From Torymus aiolomorphi (taxonomy: Eukaryota; Arthropoda; Insecta; Hymenoptera; Torymidae): 64,000 nt of DNA. Of this stretch, positions 32,904-48,672 are shown in pieces (the first letter of the stretch is position 1; every line of letters begins with the position of its first letter). The notes under the pieces are model-generated. The model was not told where the DNA came from and did not search any database. It saw only the letters and a program-made list of their open reading frames with translations. The stretch is taken from NCBI GenBank assembly GCA_036365515.1, contig CM070874.1, positions 213,394,942 to 213,458,941 of the forward strand, in the 5' to 3' direction. The position numbers and the translations under genes were made by a program.

Positions 32904-33219
32904 CCATATAAGAATTATACTAATGTAATCCTCAATTTTTTTATAAAGGTGTCCCAGAAGTAAATGTATAAAAAGGTAGAAATATTCGTGATTGTATTAT
33001 TTTATATGTAGATTCTCCCGATCTTTTAATTCAAAAACATTTCTGTTCTCTGAATAAAAATAATTTTATATAAGTCTACTCTATTATATCAGACTATAAG
33101 ACAATTACGAATCAGGAAGTATTGGATATATACAATGTAAGATTACATACCTTCTCTTTGCGCGAGCCTTTTTGCGCGATAACCTATTTTTTGATAGCTT
33201 CGGCTTATGATACCGAATT
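32904..33219. other. AT-rich DNA, nothing recognised
   Basis: This lies between the transposase relic and module A. No open frame or repeat match is convincing. Confidence 0.5.
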
Positions 33220-33332
33220 TTATTATAAAACAAACCCCCATATTTTATAATGCGGTATTATTATTACTATTATTATTACTAATTAGAACTAAATATTATA
33301 AGAACAGAGAATAAATAAAACAACAGGAACTA
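33220..33332 (+). repeat. Module A
   Basis: This 113-bp block (with ACAAACCCCCATATTTTATA and AGAACTAAATATTATAAGAA) returns as its reverse complement at 33908-34023 with a handful of differences. It is bounded on the right by a (TA)n tract. Confidence 0.85.
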
Positions 33333-34982
<1,650 letters not shown>

Positions 34983-34986
<4 letters not shown>

Positions 34987-35669
34987 TAATCCTTTCTTTA
35001 CAAGTTGACAACTTGCTTTTACATATAATGTTAATGTGTTTATTTATAACTTTTACAATAAATTTTAGAATTATTTTATAATTTAGAACCATAACATTTA
35101 TTATGTGATAATTAATTATAATTATTATAGTTTTTCTTATATATCTGTAATGTTTTTTAATAGTATTATGCGGGGACTAAATTTTGTATTTTGCGATTAT
35201 TAATATTTTATTCTAAAAATTGATGCTACATGCAGACGGTTTTATAAAGTATTCATTATTGATTTTTTTTTTTTTTTTGTTAATTTTATTAGAAATTAAA
35301 AATTAGTCAGCTGTAGATATTGATAGCAAATTTGTAAGGTCATTGTATGTTAATTCAATTCGTGGTAATCCCAAAATATAAGTTGTTACAATGATTGTAG
35401 TAACATATAAATGAGTATATGACCCAATGTTACTAGGTGACGGTCAATTACTGATATCGCGATATATATTAGTCAGTGCGGGTACAGGTATGCACCGGCT
35501 AGACACCGGCTAGCCACCAGATTTTCGATAAATGAGCGCTTATCACACTGCATTTTATTTTCTTTCGTTTTGATTTCTTGTTATTTTGACGTTGTATATA
35601 CTAATATAATACAATAATATATACTTATATAACTAAATAGTTCAGTTTTTAGTTTTTAGATATCGTTCG

Positions 35670-35675
<6 letters not shown>
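34983..35675 (+). repeat. Module D, left arm of a large palindrome
   Basis: A ~693-bp AT-rich block running from GTCTTAATCC to TATCGTTCGTGTTTT. Its reverse complement is at 36528-37221 and looks almost identical apart from homopolymer length. It includes a tight GCACCGGCTAGACACCGGC stretch and GATATCGCGATATA. No gene is supported in it. Confidence 0.9.

Positions 35676-35717
<42 letters not shown>
35676..35717. repeat. (TA)n tract
   Basis: A short TA run that separates module D from module C copy 3. Confidence 0.95.
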
Positions 35718-35722
<5 letters not shown>

Positions 35723-35932
35723 TATGAAACGCTAGTTATGCAGACACTTTCCGAAATTTAAATAGACTTATGCAGACAGAGACCGACTTATGCAGACGTC
35801 AGCATAAGTAGAGGGATTATTTCTTTAGTCACACTAGACTTGTGCAGACACTTGTATAAACGGTACTACACTTATGCAGACAGGTCACGTGGTCTTATAC
35901 ATTGGTGTCAGCATAAGTCGATGTTCATATGA
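35718..35932 (+). mobile_element. Module C, copy 3
   Basis: The same ends and words as the other copies. One difference is CACACTAGAC in place of CACGCTAGAC. Confidence 0.8.
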
Positions 35933-35946
35933 TTATATATATATAT

Positions 35947-36160
35947 AAATATATGAAACGCTAGTTATGCAGACACTTTCCGAAATTTAAATAGACTTAT
36001 GCAGACAGAGACCGACTTATGCAGACGTCAGCATAAGTAGAGGGATTATTTCTTTAGTCACGCTAGACTTGTGCAGACACTCGTATAAACGGTACTACAC
36101 TTATGCAGACAGGTCACGTGGTCTTATACATTGGTGTCAGCATAAGTCGATGTTCATATG

Positions 36161-36164
<4 letters not shown>
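35947..36164 (+). mobile_element. Module C, copy 4
   Basis: It follows copy 3 after only ~14 bp of TA. Nearly identical to copy 2. A TA run occupies 36165-36191. Confidence 0.8.
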
Positions 36165-37221
<1,057 letters not shown>

Positions 37222-37636
37222 TTCAGCAAAATCAAAATTTTATTCGTATAATATATATAAAAGAACCTTTGGACTCTTCCACAGAATTGTTCATTATTCA
37301 GCGATAAAGGAAACCATGGTATGTCAGATGCAAAATGTCACACTCGTATACTATAAGCAATGGGAGTATGTGAATGTCTTGAACTTTAATTTTGTTTTAT
37401 TTTGAATAAAGTTGTGATTGATGAGATGTTTGACATATCTACAAAAGACATACACAAATTTGATACACAAATATGATGTACTTATATCTCTGTAATTATT
37501 TATTTAGTTCTCTAAAAACTGTATATTATTTTAGATATTTTGGATATATCTTATTTTCTATATAAATGTAAGGTTTAAATTTGCTACAAAAAAATTATAT
37601 AGGTGTATACTACTTAATGTAAATGTTCTATAATTT
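37222..37636. other. AT-rich DNA, nothing recognised
   Basis: A 97-codon frame starting inside module D' (37112) reaches 37405. It has no recognisable domain and half of it is repeat, so it is not called. Confidence 0.5.
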
Positions 37637-40600
37637 ACGATGTCGGTGTATTGTTTATATTTATAGTAATGAAAGAAATCGAATCAGCGACGATTAATTC
37701 CAATTTTCACACGTAAAGAAGGCCCAGTCGTTCCTTTGTCACGAACTCAGCTCAACTGTCATTCTAGTCCTGGCGCATTCGCTTCATGATAATCACAAGA
37801 CACTCACTATACCCTCGAGCAAGCATCGCGACATTTGCTAAGTGGTAGAGTGCAGGCCTAGAAACCCAGTTGGGTTTTTTAACCGTCTTCTGAACGTTAG
37901 GGAGTCCCGTTCCCCGCACTTTTTATGCTACTAATTCATCTTTATTATTTAGTCTGTCCTCTCCACCCAGCTAACACCTTGGTTAAAAAAAAATATACGG
38001 TGCGTTACACGGGAGGAAATGCCATTTGAAACTCGTGCTGAACACGTCAGCCTCGCTACATGTTGCCTATTTTCTCCGCTTGTTGCACAAATTGATTCGC
38101 GAAACTATACACTAACTATTAACCCTTCCAAATAGTCTTTTGGGTATTGTTTATAACACAAATTGTTCTCTTATTCATATTTTTGATAATCGGGAAATAT
38201 AATTATTTTTGTAAAAAACAGGCTCTTCCCGGGGAACCGCTAGTAACGCTTTACTTTAATCGTGGAGATGTTTTCGTAGGATATGGGGGACAATGTCTTT
38301 TACAACTGCACTGCTTTGATTATATGCATATGTGTATTTTACAGTTAGATAAGGTACATGCAGGTTCCAACTATATACGTTGGAATTCCTAAAGATCAAC
38401 CTTTGGTTTGATTGAAGTGTTAAGTTTGATTTGTATTGTGCTTCAGCTTTATTAATACTAGCTGTATCTCCACTTTTTATAATCTCCGAAACGAAATTTT
38501 TCTAGTAAATTATTAACTGAAGTGTATTCTCAATAAAATGAGACGTGTCCTCGCAAGGATATTAGGACAACTATACATTAAACATTAAATTATAAAATTG
38601 CATTTTGGGGATCATTCAATTTACGAATGGTTTATGTTAGTTGATTTTAATTATTGTCGCGGAAACCAATATTTTTAGTAAACACAGGATGTCCTCGCAA
38701 GTTCCTATAAGATACTGTACATTAATTGTGGATATATTTTTGTACATTTTCTGGGTCCATTTCTTTTACGGAATCGGTGTATTGTTTATATTTATAGTAA
38801 TGAAAGAAATCGAATCAGCGACGATTAATTCCAATTTTCACGCGTAAAGAAGGCCCAGTCGTTCCTTTGTCACGCACTCAGGTCGACCGCCATTCTAGCC
38901 CTGGCGCATTCTCTTCATGATAATCACAAGACACTCGCTACACCCTCGAGCAAGCATCGCGATATTTGCTAAGTAGTAGCGTGCCTTTCGGGGATCATTC
39001 AATTTACGAATAGTTTCTGTTAGTTGATTTTAATTATTGTTGCGGAAACCAATATTTTTAGTAAAAACAGGATGACCTCGTAAGATCCTACAAGATACTG
39101 TACATTCATTGTGGATATATTTTTGTACATTTTCTGGGTCCATTTCCTTTACGGTGTCGGTGTATTGTTTATATTTATAGTAATGAAAGAAATATAATCA
39201 GCGACGATTAATTCCAATTTTCACGCGTAAAGAAGGCCCAGTCGTTCCTTTGTCACGCACTCAGGTCGACCGCCATTCTAGCCCTGGCGCATTCTCTTCA
39301 TGATAATCACAAGACACTCGCTATACCCTCGAGCAAGCATCGCGACATTTGCTAAGTAGTAGAGTGCATTTTGGGGATCATTCAATTTACGAATGGTTTC
39401 TGTTAGTTGATTTTAATTATTGTTGCGGAAACCAATATTTTTAGTAAACACAGGATGTTCTCGCAAGATCCTACAAGATACTGTACATTCATTGTGGATA
39501 TATTTTTGTACATTTTCTGGGTCAATTTCTTTTACGATGTCGGTGTATTGTTTATATTTATAGTAATGAAAGAAAACGAATCAGCGACGATTAATTCCAA
39601 TTTTCACGCGTAAAGAAGGCCCAGTCGTTCCTTTGTCACGCACTCAGCTCGACAGTCAGTCTAGCCCTGGCGCTTTCTCTTCATGATAATCACAAGACAC
39701 TCGCTATACCCTCAAGCAAGCATCGCGACATATGCTAAATGGTAGAGTGCAGGCCTAGAAACCCCGTTGGCTTTTTAACCGTCTTCTGAACGTTAGGCAG
39801 TCCTGTTCTCCGCACTTTTTATGCTACTAATTCATCTTTATTATTTAGTCTGTCCTCTCCACCCAGGTAACAACTTTGTTAAAAAAAAATATACGGTGCG
39901 TTACACGGGAGGAAATGCCATTTGAAACTCGTGTTGAACACGTCAACCTCACTACATGTTGCCTATTTTCTTCCCTTGTTGCACAAATTGATTCGCGAAA
40001 CTATACACTAACTATTGACCCTTCCAAATAGTCTTTTGGGTATTGTTTATAACACAAATTGTTCTCTTATTCATATTTTTGATAATCGGGAAATATAATT
40101 ATTTTTGTAAGAAACATGCTCTTCCCGGGGATTCGCTAGTAACGCTTTACCTTAATCGTGGAGATGTTTTCATAGGATATGGGGGACAATGTCTTTTACA
40201 ACTGCACTGCTTTGATTATATGCATATGTATATTTTACAGTTTGATAATATATATGCAGGTTCCCACTATCTGCGCTGCAATTCCTAAAGAACAACCTTT
40301 GAGTTTGATTGAAGTGCTAAGTTTGATTTGTATTGTGCTTGAGCTTTATTGATACATGCTGTGTCTCCACTTTTTATAATCTCCGAAACCAAATTTGTCT
40401 AGTAAATTTTTAACTCAAGTGTATTCTCAATAAAATGAGACGTGTCCTCGCAAGTCTATTAGGACAACTATACATTAAACACTGAACTATAAAATTGCAT
40501 TTTAGGGGTCATTTAATTTACGAATGGTTTCTGTTAGTTGATTTTAATTATTGTTGCGGAAACCAATATTTTTAGTAAACACAGGATGTCCTCGCAAGTT

Positions 40601-43600
40601 CCTACAAGATATTGTACATTCATTGTGGATATATTTTTGTACATTTTCTGGGTCAATTTCTTTTACGATGTTGGTGTATTGTTTATATTTATAGTAATGA
40701 AAGAAATCGAATCAGCGACGATTAATTCCAATTTTCACGCATAAAGAAGGCCCAGTCGTTCCTTTGTCACGCACTCAGCTCGACAGCCATTCTAGCCCTG
40801 GCGCTTTCTCTTCATGATAATCACAAGAGACTCGCTATACCCTCAAGCAAGCATCGTGACATATGCTAAGTGGTAGAGTGTAGGCCTAGAAACCCCGTTG
40901 GCTTTTTAACCGTCTTCTGAACGTTAGGGAGTCCTGTTCTCCGCACTTTTTATGCTACTAATTCATCTTTATTATTTAGTCTGTCCTCTCCACCCAGGTA
41001 ACACCTTGGTTAAAAAAAAATATACGGTGCGTTACACGGGAGGAAATGCCATTTGAAACTCGTGCTGAACACGTCAACCTCACTGCATGTTGCCTATTTT
41101 CTCCGCTTGTTGCACAAATTGATTCGCGAAACTATACACTAACTATTAACCCTTCCAAATAGTCTTTTGGGTATTGTTTATAACACAAATTGTTCTCTTA
41201 TTCATATTTTTGATAATCGGGAAATATAATTATTTTTGTAAAAAACAGGCTCTTCCCGGGGAACCGCTAGTAACGCTTTACTTTAATCGTGGAGATGTTT
41301 TCGTAGGATATGGGGGACAATGTCTTTTACAACTGCACTGCTTTGATTATATGCATATGTGTATTTTACAGTTAGATAAGGTACATGCAGGTTCCAACTA
41401 TATACGTTGGAATTCCTAAAGATCAACCTTTGGTTTGATTGAAGTGTTAAGTTTGATTTGTATTGTGCTTCAGCTTTATTAATACTAGCTGTATCTCCAC
41501 TTTTTATAATCTCCGAAACGAAATTTTTCTAGTAAATTATTAACTGAAGTGTATTCTCAATAAAATGAGACGTGTCCTCGCAAGGATATTAGGACAACTA
41601 TACATTAAACATTAAATTATAAAATTGCATTTTGGGGATCATTCAATTTACGAATGGTTTATGTTAGTTGATTTTAATTATTGTCGCGGAAACCAATATT
41701 TTTAGTAAACACAGGATGTCCTCGCAAGTTCCTATAAGATACTGTACATTAATTGTGGATATATTTTTGTACATTTTCTGGGTCCATTTCTTTTACGGAA
41801 TCGGTGTATTGTTTATATTTATAGTAATGAAAGAAATCGAATCAGCGACGATTAATTCCAATTTTCACGCGTAAAGAAGGCCCAGTCGTTCCTTTGTCAC
41901 GCACTCAGGTCGACCGCCATTCTAGCCCTGGCGCATTCTCTTCATGATAATCACAAGACACTCGCTACACCCTCGAGCAAGCATCGCGATATTTGCTAAG
42001 TAGTAGCGTGCCTTTCGGGGATCATTCAATTTACGAATAGTTTCTGTTAGTTGATTTTAATTATTGTTGCGGAAACCAATATTTTTAGTAAAAACAGGAT
42101 GACCTCGTAAGATCCTACAAGATACTGTACATTCATTGTGGATATATTTTTGTACATTTTCTGGGTCCATTTCCTTTACGGTGTCGGTGTATTGTTTATA
42201 TTTATAGTAATGAAAGAAATATAATCAGCGACGATTAATTCCAATTTTCACGCGTAAAGAAGGCCCAGTCGTTCCTTTGTCACGCACTCAGGTCGACCGC
42301 CATTCTAGCCCTGGCGCATTCTCTTCATGATAATCACAAGACACTCGCTATACCCTCGAGCAAGCATCGCGACATTTGCTAAGTAGTAGAGTGCATTTTG
42401 GGGATCATTCAATTTACGAATGGTTTCTGTTAGTTGATTTTAATTATTGTTGCGGAAACCAATATTTTTAGTAAACACAGGATGTTCTCGCAAGATCCTA
42501 CAAGATACTGTACATTCATTGTGGATGTATTTTTGTACATTTTCTGGGTCAATTTCTTTTACGATGTCGGTGTATTGTTTATATTTATAGTAATGAAAGA
42601 AAACGAATCAGCGACGATTAATTCCAATTTTCACGCGTAAAGAAGGCCCAGTCGTTCCTTTGTCACGCACTCAGCTCGACAGTCAGTCTAGCCCTGGCGC
42701 TTTCTCTTCATGATAATCACAAGACACTCGCTATACCCTCAAGCAAGCATCGCGACATATGCTAAATGGTAGAGTGCAGGCCTAGAAACCCCGTTGGCTT
42801 TTTAACCGTCTTCTGAACGTTAGGCAGTCCTGTTCTCCGCACTTTTTATGCTACTAATTCATCTTTATTATTTAGTCTGTCCTCTCCACCCAGGTAACAA
42901 CTTTGTTAAAAAAAAATATACGGTGCGTTACACGGGAGGAAATGCCATTTGAAACTCGTGTTGAACACGTCAACCTCACTACATGTTGCCTATTTTCTTC
43001 CCTTGTTGCACAAATTGATTCGCGAAACTATACACTAACTATTGACCCTTCCAAATAGTCTTTTGGGTATTGTTTATAACACAAATTGTTCTCTTATTCA
43101 TATTTTTGATAATCGGGAAATATAATTATTTTTGTAAGAAACATGCTCTTCCCGGGGATTCGCTAGTAACGCTTTACCTTAATCGTGGAGATGTTTTCAT
43201 AGGATATGGGGGACAATGTCTTTTACAACTGCACTGCTTTGATTATATGCATATGTATATTTTACAGTTTGATAATATATATGCAGGTTCCCACTATCTG
43301 CGCTGCAATTCCTAAAGAACAACCTTTGAGTTTGATTGAAGTGCTAAGTTTGATTTGTATTGTGCTTGAGCTTTATTGATACATGCTGTGTCTCCACTTT
43401 TTATAATCTCCGAAACCAAATTTGTCTAGTAAATTTTTAACTCAAGTGTATTCTCAATAAAATGAGACGTGTCCTCGCAAGTCTATTAGGACAACTATAC
43501 ATTAAACACTGAACTATAAAATTGCATTTTAGGGGTCATTTAATTTACGAATGGTTTCTGTTAGTTGATTTTAATTATTGTTGCGGAAACCAATATTTTT

Positions 43601-45975
43601 AGTAAACACAGGATGTCCTCGCAAGTTCCTACAAGATATTGTACATTCATTGTGGATATATTTTTGTACATTTTCTGGGTCAATTTCTTTTACGATGTTG
43701 GTGTATTGTTTATATTTATAGTAATGAAAGAAATCGAATCAGCGACGATTAATTCCAATTTTCACGCATAAAGAAGGCCCAGTCGTTCCTTTGTCACGCA
43801 CTCAGCTCGACAGCCATTCTAGCCCTGGCGCTTTCTCTTCATGATAATCACAAGAGACTCGCTATACCCTCAAGCAAGCATCGTGACATATGCTAAGTGG
43901 TAGAGTGTAGGCCTAGAAACCCCGTTGGCTTTTTAACCGTCTTCTGAACGTTAGGGAGTCCTGTTCTCCGCACTTTTTATGCTACTAATTCATCTTTATT
44001 ATTTAGTCTGTCCTCTCCACCCAGGTAACACCTTTGTTAAAAAAGAAATATACGGTGCGTTACACGGGAGCAAATGCCATTTGAAACTCGTGCTGAACAC
44101 GTCAACCTCACTGCATGTTGCCTATTTTCTCTCCTTATGCACAAATTGATTCGCGAAACTATACACTAACTATTGACCCTTCCAAATAGCCTTTTGGGTA
44201 TTGTTTATAACACAAATTGTTCTCTTATTCGTATTTTTGATAATCGGGAAATATAATTATTTTTGTAAAAAACAGGCTCTTCCCGGGGATCCGCTAGTAA
44301 CGCTTTACATTAATCGTGGAGATGTTTTCATAGGATATGGAGGACAATGTCTTTTACAACTGCACTGCTTTGATTATATGCATATGTTTATTTTACAGTT
44401 TGATAATGTATATGCAGGTTCCCACTATATACGTTGGAATTCCTAAAGATCAACCTTTGAGTTTGAATGAAGTGTTAAGTTTGATTTGTATTGTGCTTCA
44501 GCTTTATTGATACATGCTGTGTCTCCACTTTTTATAATCTTCGAAACCAAATTTGTCTAGTAAATTTTTAACTGAAATGTATTCTCAATAAAATTGGACG
44601 TATCCTCGCAAGTCTATTAGGGCAACTATACATTAAACATTGAACTATAAAATTGTATTTTGGGGATCATTCAATTTACGAATGGTTTCTGTTAGTTGAT
44701 TTTAATTATTGTCGCGGAAACCAATATTTTTAGTAAACACAGGATGTCCTCGCAAGTTCCTACAAGATACTGTACATCCATTGTGGATACATTTTTGTAC
44801 ATCATCTGGGTCAATTTCTTTTTCGATGTCGGTGTATTGTTTATATTTATAGTAATGAAAGTAATCGAATCAGCGACGATTAATTCCAATTTGCACGCGT
44901 AAAGAAGGCCGAGTCGTTCCTTTGTCACGCACTCAGCTCGACAGCCATTCTAGCCCTGGCGCTTTCTCTTCATGATAATCACAAGACACTCGCTATTCCC
45001 TCGAGCAAGCATCGTGAGATTTGCTAAGTGGTAGAGTGCTCCGCACTTTTTATGCTACTATTTCATTTTTATTATTTAGTCTGTCCTCTCCACCCAGGTA
45101 ACACCTTTGTTAAAAAAAAAATATACGGTGCGTTACACGGGAGGAAATGCCATTTGAAACTCGTGCTGAACACGTCACCCTCACTACATGTTGCCTATTT
45201 TCTCCCCTTGTTGCACAAATTGATTTGCGAAACTATACACTAACTATTGACCCTTCCAAATAGTCTTTTGTTTATTGTTTATAACACATATTTTTCTCTT
45301 ATTCATATTTTTGATAATCGAGAAATATAATTATTTTTGTAAAGAACAGGCTCTTCCTGGGGATCCGCTAGTAACGCTTTACATTAATCGTGGAGATGTT
45401 TTCATAGGATATGGAGGACAATGTCTTTTACAACCGCACTGCTTTGATTATATGCATATGTATATTTTACAGTTTGATAATGTATATGCAGGTTCCCACT
45501 ATATACGTTGGAATTCCTAAAGATCAACCTTTGAGTTTGATTGAAGTGTTAAGTTTGATTTGTATTGTGCTTCAGCTTTATTGATACATGCTCTGTCTCC
45601 ACTTTTTATAATCTCCGAAACCAAATTTGTCTAGTAAATTTTTAACTGAAGTGTATTCTCAATAAAATTGGACGTGTCCTCGCAAGTCTATTAGGACAAC
45701 TATACATTAAACATTGAACTATAAAATTGCATTTTGGGGATCATTCAATTTACGAATGGTTTCTGTTAGTTGATTTTAATTATTTACATTCATCGTGTAT
45801 ATATTTTTGTACATTTTCAATGAAAGAAATCGAATCAGCGGCGATTAATTCCAATTTTAACACGTAAAGAAGGCCCAGTCGTTCCTTTGTCACGCACTCA
45901 GCTCGACCGCCATTCTAGCCCTGGCGCATACTCTTCATGATAATCACAAGACACTCGCTGTACTCTCCAGCAACC
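37637..45975. repeat. Satellite with 3,027-bp higher-order repeat
   Basis: Unit starts, taken at the TTGTTTATAACACA landmark, fall at 38147, 40043, 41174, 43070, 44201 and 45275 (45275 is slightly changed). Spacings are 1896, 1131, 1896, 1131 and 1074. A long (1,896) plus a short (1,131) unit repeats as a 3,027-bp block, and 38147-41173 and 41174-44200 look almost identical. The long form has three tandem ~382-bp subrepeats (landmark GGAAACCAATATTTTTAGTA near 38664, 39047, 39428) where the short form has one: 1896 - 1131 = 2 x 382.5. Both ends are partial units. Recurrent 68- and 81-codon frames start at TTG codons and are not called genes. Confidence 0.93.
37835..37925 (+). other. tRNA-like segment within the satellite unit (weak)
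   Basis: GCATCGCGACATTTGCTAAG then TGGTAGAGTGC resembles the 5' half of a tRNA with an A box. The downstream GTTAGGGAGTCCCGTTCCCC is only a poor B-box match, and a T-run follows later. Versions recur in later units (near 39720, 40855, 42745, 43880). It may be a decayed SINE head absorbed into the satellite. No functional tRNA is claimed. Confidence 0.25.
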
Positions 45976-46220
45976 CGTCTAAAACAAGGCAAGGTACCCG
46001 TGTAGTCTGGCACCGGTCTGGGAGTGGTCTGGCTAAATAAGTCTGGCTGAAGTATGGCTTTAGTCTGGCTGCGGCCACTATGCCAGACTTGTGATTTTAC
46101 TCTTAAATAAGTCTGGCAAAAGTGCCAGACTTTTTGCCAGACTTATAATGTTTTCCCTAATAAGTCTGGCAAAAATGCCAGACTTTTAGCCCGACTTATA
46201 GCCAGACTTTTAGCCAGATT
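45976..46220. repeat. Cluster of AAGTCTGGC / GCCAGACTT words
   Basis: At least fourteen copies of the word, in both orientations, occur in ~220 bp (GTCTGGCAC, AAGTCTGGCAAAA, GTGCCAGACTT, TAGCCAGACTT). It begins where the satellite stops and ends where the ~270-bp tandem repeat begins. Non-coding. Confidence 0.85.
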
Positions 46221-46239
46221 TTGACAACCGCGCGTGGCC

Positions 46240-48300
46240 CGACGATGCGCAGTGGGCTTTTTTTTCAAATTTTCTGTCATGCCTCGAAAATTCTTCAAAT
46301 ATATTTTTTCATCGAAATCCAATGCATTCGATAGAAAAACCGTCGCTGACATTTTATTACATGATTTTTCATGACATTACTCTTTGTGTCCTCGAAAATA
46401 TGTTCATATATATTTATACAAAAAAAATTGATATCCTTCCTTAATTTTTTTCAAGTTTTCTATTATGTCCCCAAAATTATTTAACTATATTTTTTCATCG
46501 AAATGCAATCGAGAGCAAAACCGTCTCTGATATTTTCTTAAAAAAGTATGACATTTGATCTATAGTTGTACAAGTTAACTTCTGAGGACACGCTGGGCCT
46601 TGTTTCACTAAATATGACAATTTTGGATACTTGATTTTTCATTATATTACTCTTTGTGTCCTCAAAACTATACTCATGCATGTTTATACAAAACTCTATT
46701 ATCCACCTACTTTTTTTCAAATTTTCTGTCATGTCTCGAAAATTCTTCAAATATATTTTTTCATCGAAATACAATGCATTCGAGAGAAAAACCGTTGCTA
46801 ATATTTTATTACAAAGTGTGATTAATTAATGTATAGTTGCATAAATTAACTTCTGAGGACACTCTACGTCTTGTTTCGCTAAATATGACAATTTTGGATA
46901 CATAATTTTTTCTGACCTTACTCTTTGTATACTCGAAAATATGCTCATATATATTTATACAAAAAAAATTGATATCCATCCTTAATTTGTTTCAAGTTTT
47001 CTATTATGTCCCCAAAATTATTTAACTATATTTTTTCATCGAGATGCAATCGAGAGCAAAACCGTCTCTGATATTTTCTTAAAAAAGTATGACATTTGAT
47101 CTATAGTTGTACAAGTTAACTTCTGAGGACACGCTGGGCCTTGTTTCACTAAATATGACAATTTTGGATAATTGATTTTTCATTATATTACTCTTTGTGT
47201 CCTCAAAACTATACTCATGCATGTTTATACAAAACTGTATTATCCACCTACTTTTTTTTTAAATTTTCTGTCATGTCTCGAAAATTCTTCAAATATATTT
47301 TTTCATCGAAATACAATGCATTCGAGAGAAAAACCGTTGCTGACATTTTATTACAAAGTGTGATTAATTAATGTGTAGTTGCATAAATTAACTTCTGAGG
47401 ACACTCTACATCTTGTTTCGCTAAATATGACAATTTTGAATACATGATTTTTCATGACAATACTCTTTGTGTACTCGAAAATATGCTCATATATATTTAT
47501 ACAAAAAAAATTGATATCCATCCTTAATTTGTTTCAAGTTTTCTATTATGTCCCCAAAATTATTTAACTATATTTTTTCATCGAAATGCAACCGAGAGCA
47601 AAACCGTCTCTGATATTTTCTTAAAAAAGTATGACATTTAATCTATAGTTGTAATAGTTAACTTCTGAGGACACGCTGGGCCTTGTTTCACTAAACATGA
47701 CAATTGTGGATAATTGATTTTTCGTTACATTACTCTTTGTGTCCTCGAAAATATGCTCATATATATTTATACAAAAAAAATTGATATCCATCCTTAATTT
47801 TTTTCAAGTTTTCTATTATGTCCCCAAAATTATTTAACTATATTTTTTCATCGAAATGCAATCGAGAGCAAAACCGTCTCTAATATTTTCTTTAAAAAGT
47901 ATGACATTTGATCTATAGTTGTACAAGTTAACTTCTGAGGACACCGTGGGCCTTGTTTCACTAAGCATGACAATTTTGGATAATTGATTTTTCATTACAT
48001 TACTCTTTGTGTCCTCGAAAATATGTTCATATATATTTATACAAAAAAAATTGATATCCTTCCTTAATTTTTTTCAAGTTTTCTATTATGTCCCCAAAAT
48101 TATTTAACTATATTTTTTCATCGAAATGTAATCGAGAGCAAAACCGTCTCTGATATTTTCTTAAAAAAGTATGACATTTGATCTATAGTTGTACAAGTTA
48201 ACTTCTGAGGACACGCTGGGCCTTGTTTCACTAAATATGACAATTTTGGATAATTGATTTTTAATTACATTACTGTTGGTGTCCACAAAAGTTTACTCAC
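46240..48300. repeat. ~270-bp tandem repeat, about eight copies
   Basis: The landmark TTTTTTCATCGAAAT recurs near 46306, 46494, 46758, 47035, 47305, 47577, 47848 and 48118. Spacing is 264-277 bp apart from the first, which lacks ~80 bp. Two alternating subtypes (CAATGCATTCGAGAG and CAATCGAGAGCAAA) in the left part indicate a ~540-bp dimer. Each unit carries TCTGAGGACAC, TGTCCTCGAAAA and TGTCCCCAAAA words. Confidence 0.85.
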
Positions 48301-48399
48301 GTATCTTTAAAAAAAATTGATATAGATTCTTAATTTTTTGAAGTGAAAACTTATGAAATACTTAATTAATACTAGATTTTTTGATTAAACGCATTTCAG

Positions 48400-48601
48400 A
48401 AAAAAATGGTCCCCGAAAGTATTCTCCGACATGATATTTCCAAAAAGTCCTCAAAATTGCAGTCTAATACACTTGGAATTTTGGGGATAGTCTTCAGAAG
48501 TACTGTTGTACATGTTCGAACTTCGGAGACCGTCCCCAAAAGCGGAAAATGTCCTCAAAAGTAGGATCCCGTACTAAAAAATGTCCCCGAAAGTACGGTT
48601 G
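48400..48601. repeat. Cluster of GTCCCCGAAAGT-like words
   Basis: GGTCCCCGAAAGTA, GTCCTCAAAA, CCGTCCCCAAAAG, TGTCCTCAAAAGTA and TGTCCCCGAAAGTA fall within 200 bp. They share the GTCCYCRAAA core with the neighbouring 270-bp repeat. Confidence 0.65.
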
Positions 48602-48608
48602 GGCACAC

Positions 48609-48670
<62 letters not shown>
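48602..48670. repeat. (TG)n microsatellite
   Basis: A CACACATG start followed by ~29 TG units. Confidence 0.97.

Positions 48671-48672
<2 letters not shown>

Noticed and set aside
37637..45975. CRISPR-like array
   Set aside because: The repeats are hundreds of bases long, without short direct repeats and unique spacers, in a eukaryotic context.
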